DNA of 6,562 nucleotides from Anaerolineales bacterium (lineage in GTDB: Bacteria > Chloroflexota > Anaerolineae > Anaerolineales > UBA6663): contig JAGOBN010000241.1 of NCBI GenBank assembly GCA_017999235.1, positions 1 to 6,562 of the forward strand, in the 5' to 3' direction. Shown here in pieces: positions 5,602 through 6,562 of the stretch. The notes beneath the pieces were generated by a model. That model was not told the DNA's origin. It did no database searches and saw only the letters and a list, made by a program, of their open reading frames with translations. The position numbers and the translations under genes were made by a program. How positions within the stretch are numbered: position 1 is the stretch's first letter; each line of letters begins with the position of its first letter.

Positions 5602-6562
5602 ATGAAACAACCACTGCACGGGATCCGGAACGTCGTCCTCCTGGCCGGCCTCGGGCTGACGGTTTTTTTGTGGCTGGCCGCCCCCACGCGCGCTGCCACC
5701 TACACCGTAACCAGCGCCGCGGATGCCGTGGACGCCAATCCCGGCGACGGCGTCTGCGCCACCGCCGGCAGTGTCTGCACCCTGCGCGCCGCGGTCCAAG
5801 AGGCGAATGCCAGCGCCGGCGATGATGTCATCAGCTTCAACCCCGCGCTCACGACGATCACCCTCAGCCTGGCGGGCCAGGGCGAGGACGCGGCGGCCAC
5901 CGGCGATCTGGATCTGGCGGCGGCCGGCACCGCCGGCCGGCTGACCATTTCGGGCAACGGCGTGAGCGTGGCCGGCGCCGGATTGGACCGGGTCTTCCAG
6001 ATTCTGATCGGCGCGGATGTGACGCTGGACAGCCTGACCATCACCGCCGGGCAGGTCACGGGCGCGGGCGGCGGGGTGGCCAGCGCGGGGACCCTGATCA
6101 TGCAGCAGGTGACCCTGACCGGGAATCAGGCCGCGCAGGGCGGCGGCTTGTGGGTGGGCAACGGTCAGACCACCCTCCGCCGCTCGGCTGTGGTGGCCAA
6201 CCAGGCCAGCGCGGAAGGCGGCGGCGCGTACGTGTCCTCCGGCAGCCAGCTAAGCGTGAACAACAGCACGGTCGCCAACAACCTGGCCCCCAACAGCGCC
6301 GGCGGCGGCCTGTTTAGCGACTTCGCCGGCCTGACGCTGTTTAATGTTACGGTCAGCGGCAACTCGGCGGCCGGCGACGGCGGCGTCAGCGGCTCGTTCA
6401 GCGCCAAGAATTCCATCCTCATCGGCAATACCGGCGGCGATTGCGGCGGCACGGGGTTTAACTCGCAGGGCTACAACTTCGTCGGCGTGTGCACCGTGGG
6501 CGGCTCCACCACCGGCAACGTGACCGGGGCCAACCCGCTGGGGGCTTTTTCCGGCGGCGTAT
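5602..6562 (+). CDS. Secreted CSLREXD / parallel beta-helix protein, 3' end outside the window
   Basis: The frame stays open from ATG 5602 to the window edge, giving 320 residues of an incomplete protein. Residues 1-31 form a signal peptide: a short basic start, a hydrophobic core at about 11-27 and a likely cut after TRA (29-31). The mature start TYTVTSAAD and CTLRAAVQEANA (59-70) match the CSLREXD motif, an N-terminal signature of large exported bacterial proteins. From about 115 on, short strands alternate with Gly-rich turns (GAGGGVA, QGGGLW, EGGGAY, AGGGLF) and Asn/Val-rich segments, as in right-handed parallel beta-helices. The stretch SAKNSILIGNTGGDCGG, then SQGYNFVG and ANPLGAFSGG (268-319) resembles the choice-of-anchor Q region that precedes a C-terminal anchor; that anchor is not in view. 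Cys51 and Cys59, and Cys281 and Cys297, could form disulfides outside the cell. Surface or adhesive roles are usual guesses; substrate is unknown. It follows the metalloprotease gene by 48 bases. Confidence 0.85.
   Translation, partial: MKQPLHGIRNVVLLAGLGLTVFLWLAAPTRAATYTVTSAADAVDANPGDGVCATAGSVCTLRAAVQEANASAGDDVISFNPALTTITLSLAGQGEDAAATGDLDLAAAGTAGRLTISGNGVSVAGAGLDRVFQILIGADVTLDSLTITAGQVTGAGGGVASAGTLIMQQVTLTGNQAAQGGGLWVGNGQTTLRRSAVVANQASAEGGGAYVSSGSQLSVNNSTVANNLAPNSAGGGLFSDFAGLTLFNVTVSGNSAAGDGGVSGSFSAKNSILIGNTGGDCGGTGFNSQGYNFVGVCTVGGSTTGNVTGANPLGAFSGGV

Noticed and set aside
5660..5667. T run (TTTTTTT) that could suggest a terminator
   Set aside because: It lies inside the signal-peptide codons of the beta-helix protein and has no stem directly before it.
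4771..5799. 342-codon open frame on the - strand opposite the metalloprotease gene
   Set aside because: Its composition (Gln, Arg, Pro, His) is typical of an antisense shadow of GC-rich coding DNA, and both + strand genes beneath it have clear motifs.
6060..6420. GGCGGCGG-rich repeats as a DNA repeat or CRISPR-like array
   Set aside because: The periodicity is at the protein level (Gly-rich turns of a beta-helix); the DNA units are irregular in length and sequence.
1..6562. Frequent GCCGGC/CCGGCC palindromes across the window as regulatory sites
   Set aside because: They are scattered through coding DNA at Ala-Gly codon pairs and fit the high GC content; only the duplicated 12-mer at 93-146 seemed worth reporting.

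Overview
The window is a high-GC, fully co-oriented stretch of bacterial chromosome: everything supportable as a gene lies on the + strand. It reads as the lower-glycolysis/gluconeogenesis locus of a Chloroflexota-like bacterium (perhaps Anaerolineae). That placement is inference. It rests on the GC-rich codon use, a YvcK protein with an N-terminal membrane extension, the gap-pgk-tpiA order, and a secreted CSLREXD/beta-helix protein of a kind frequent in that phylum. No marker gene fixes the taxonomy.

Layout. Positions 1-110 hold the last 35 codons of an upstream gene whose C-terminus resembles CYTH-domain (triphosphate tunnel) proteins. A 155-base gap (111-265) follows, with a small GC-rich duplication and a good sigma70-type promoter at 222-250. 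Then come yvcK (266-1600), gap (1619-2626), pgk (2700-3893) and tpiA (4004-4774), a six-helix membrane protein with an HExxH zinc-protease motif (4795-5553), and the start of a secreted beta-helix protein (5602 to the window edge). No stretch longer than 300 bases lacks a gene; the longest gaps are 155, 110 and 73 bases.

How they fit together. GapDH, Pgk and TpiA catalyse three consecutive reversible steps between dihydroxyacetone phosphate and 3-phosphoglycerate. YvcK in front of them is the nucleotide-sugar-binding factor that Bacillus needs for growth on gluconeogenic carbon sources and for cell-wall synthesis. Its placement 18 bases before gap suggests shared expression from the promoter at 222-250. 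The last two genes face the membrane and cell surface and are probably read-through or independent neighbours rather than glycolytic genes.

The proteins are ordinary core metabolism, and I see no mobile element, CRISPR array, RNA gene or new defence-type system. The less ordinary signals are in the gaps. The gap-pgk spacer is built of 7-base G-tract units, with four-tract G-quadruplex motifs on both strands and a nested inverted repeat, and pgk has no Shine-Dalgarno sequence. The pgk-tpiA spacer holds a strong hairpin overlapping an alternative one, each followed by a T run. The yvcK promoter would give an almost leaderless message.
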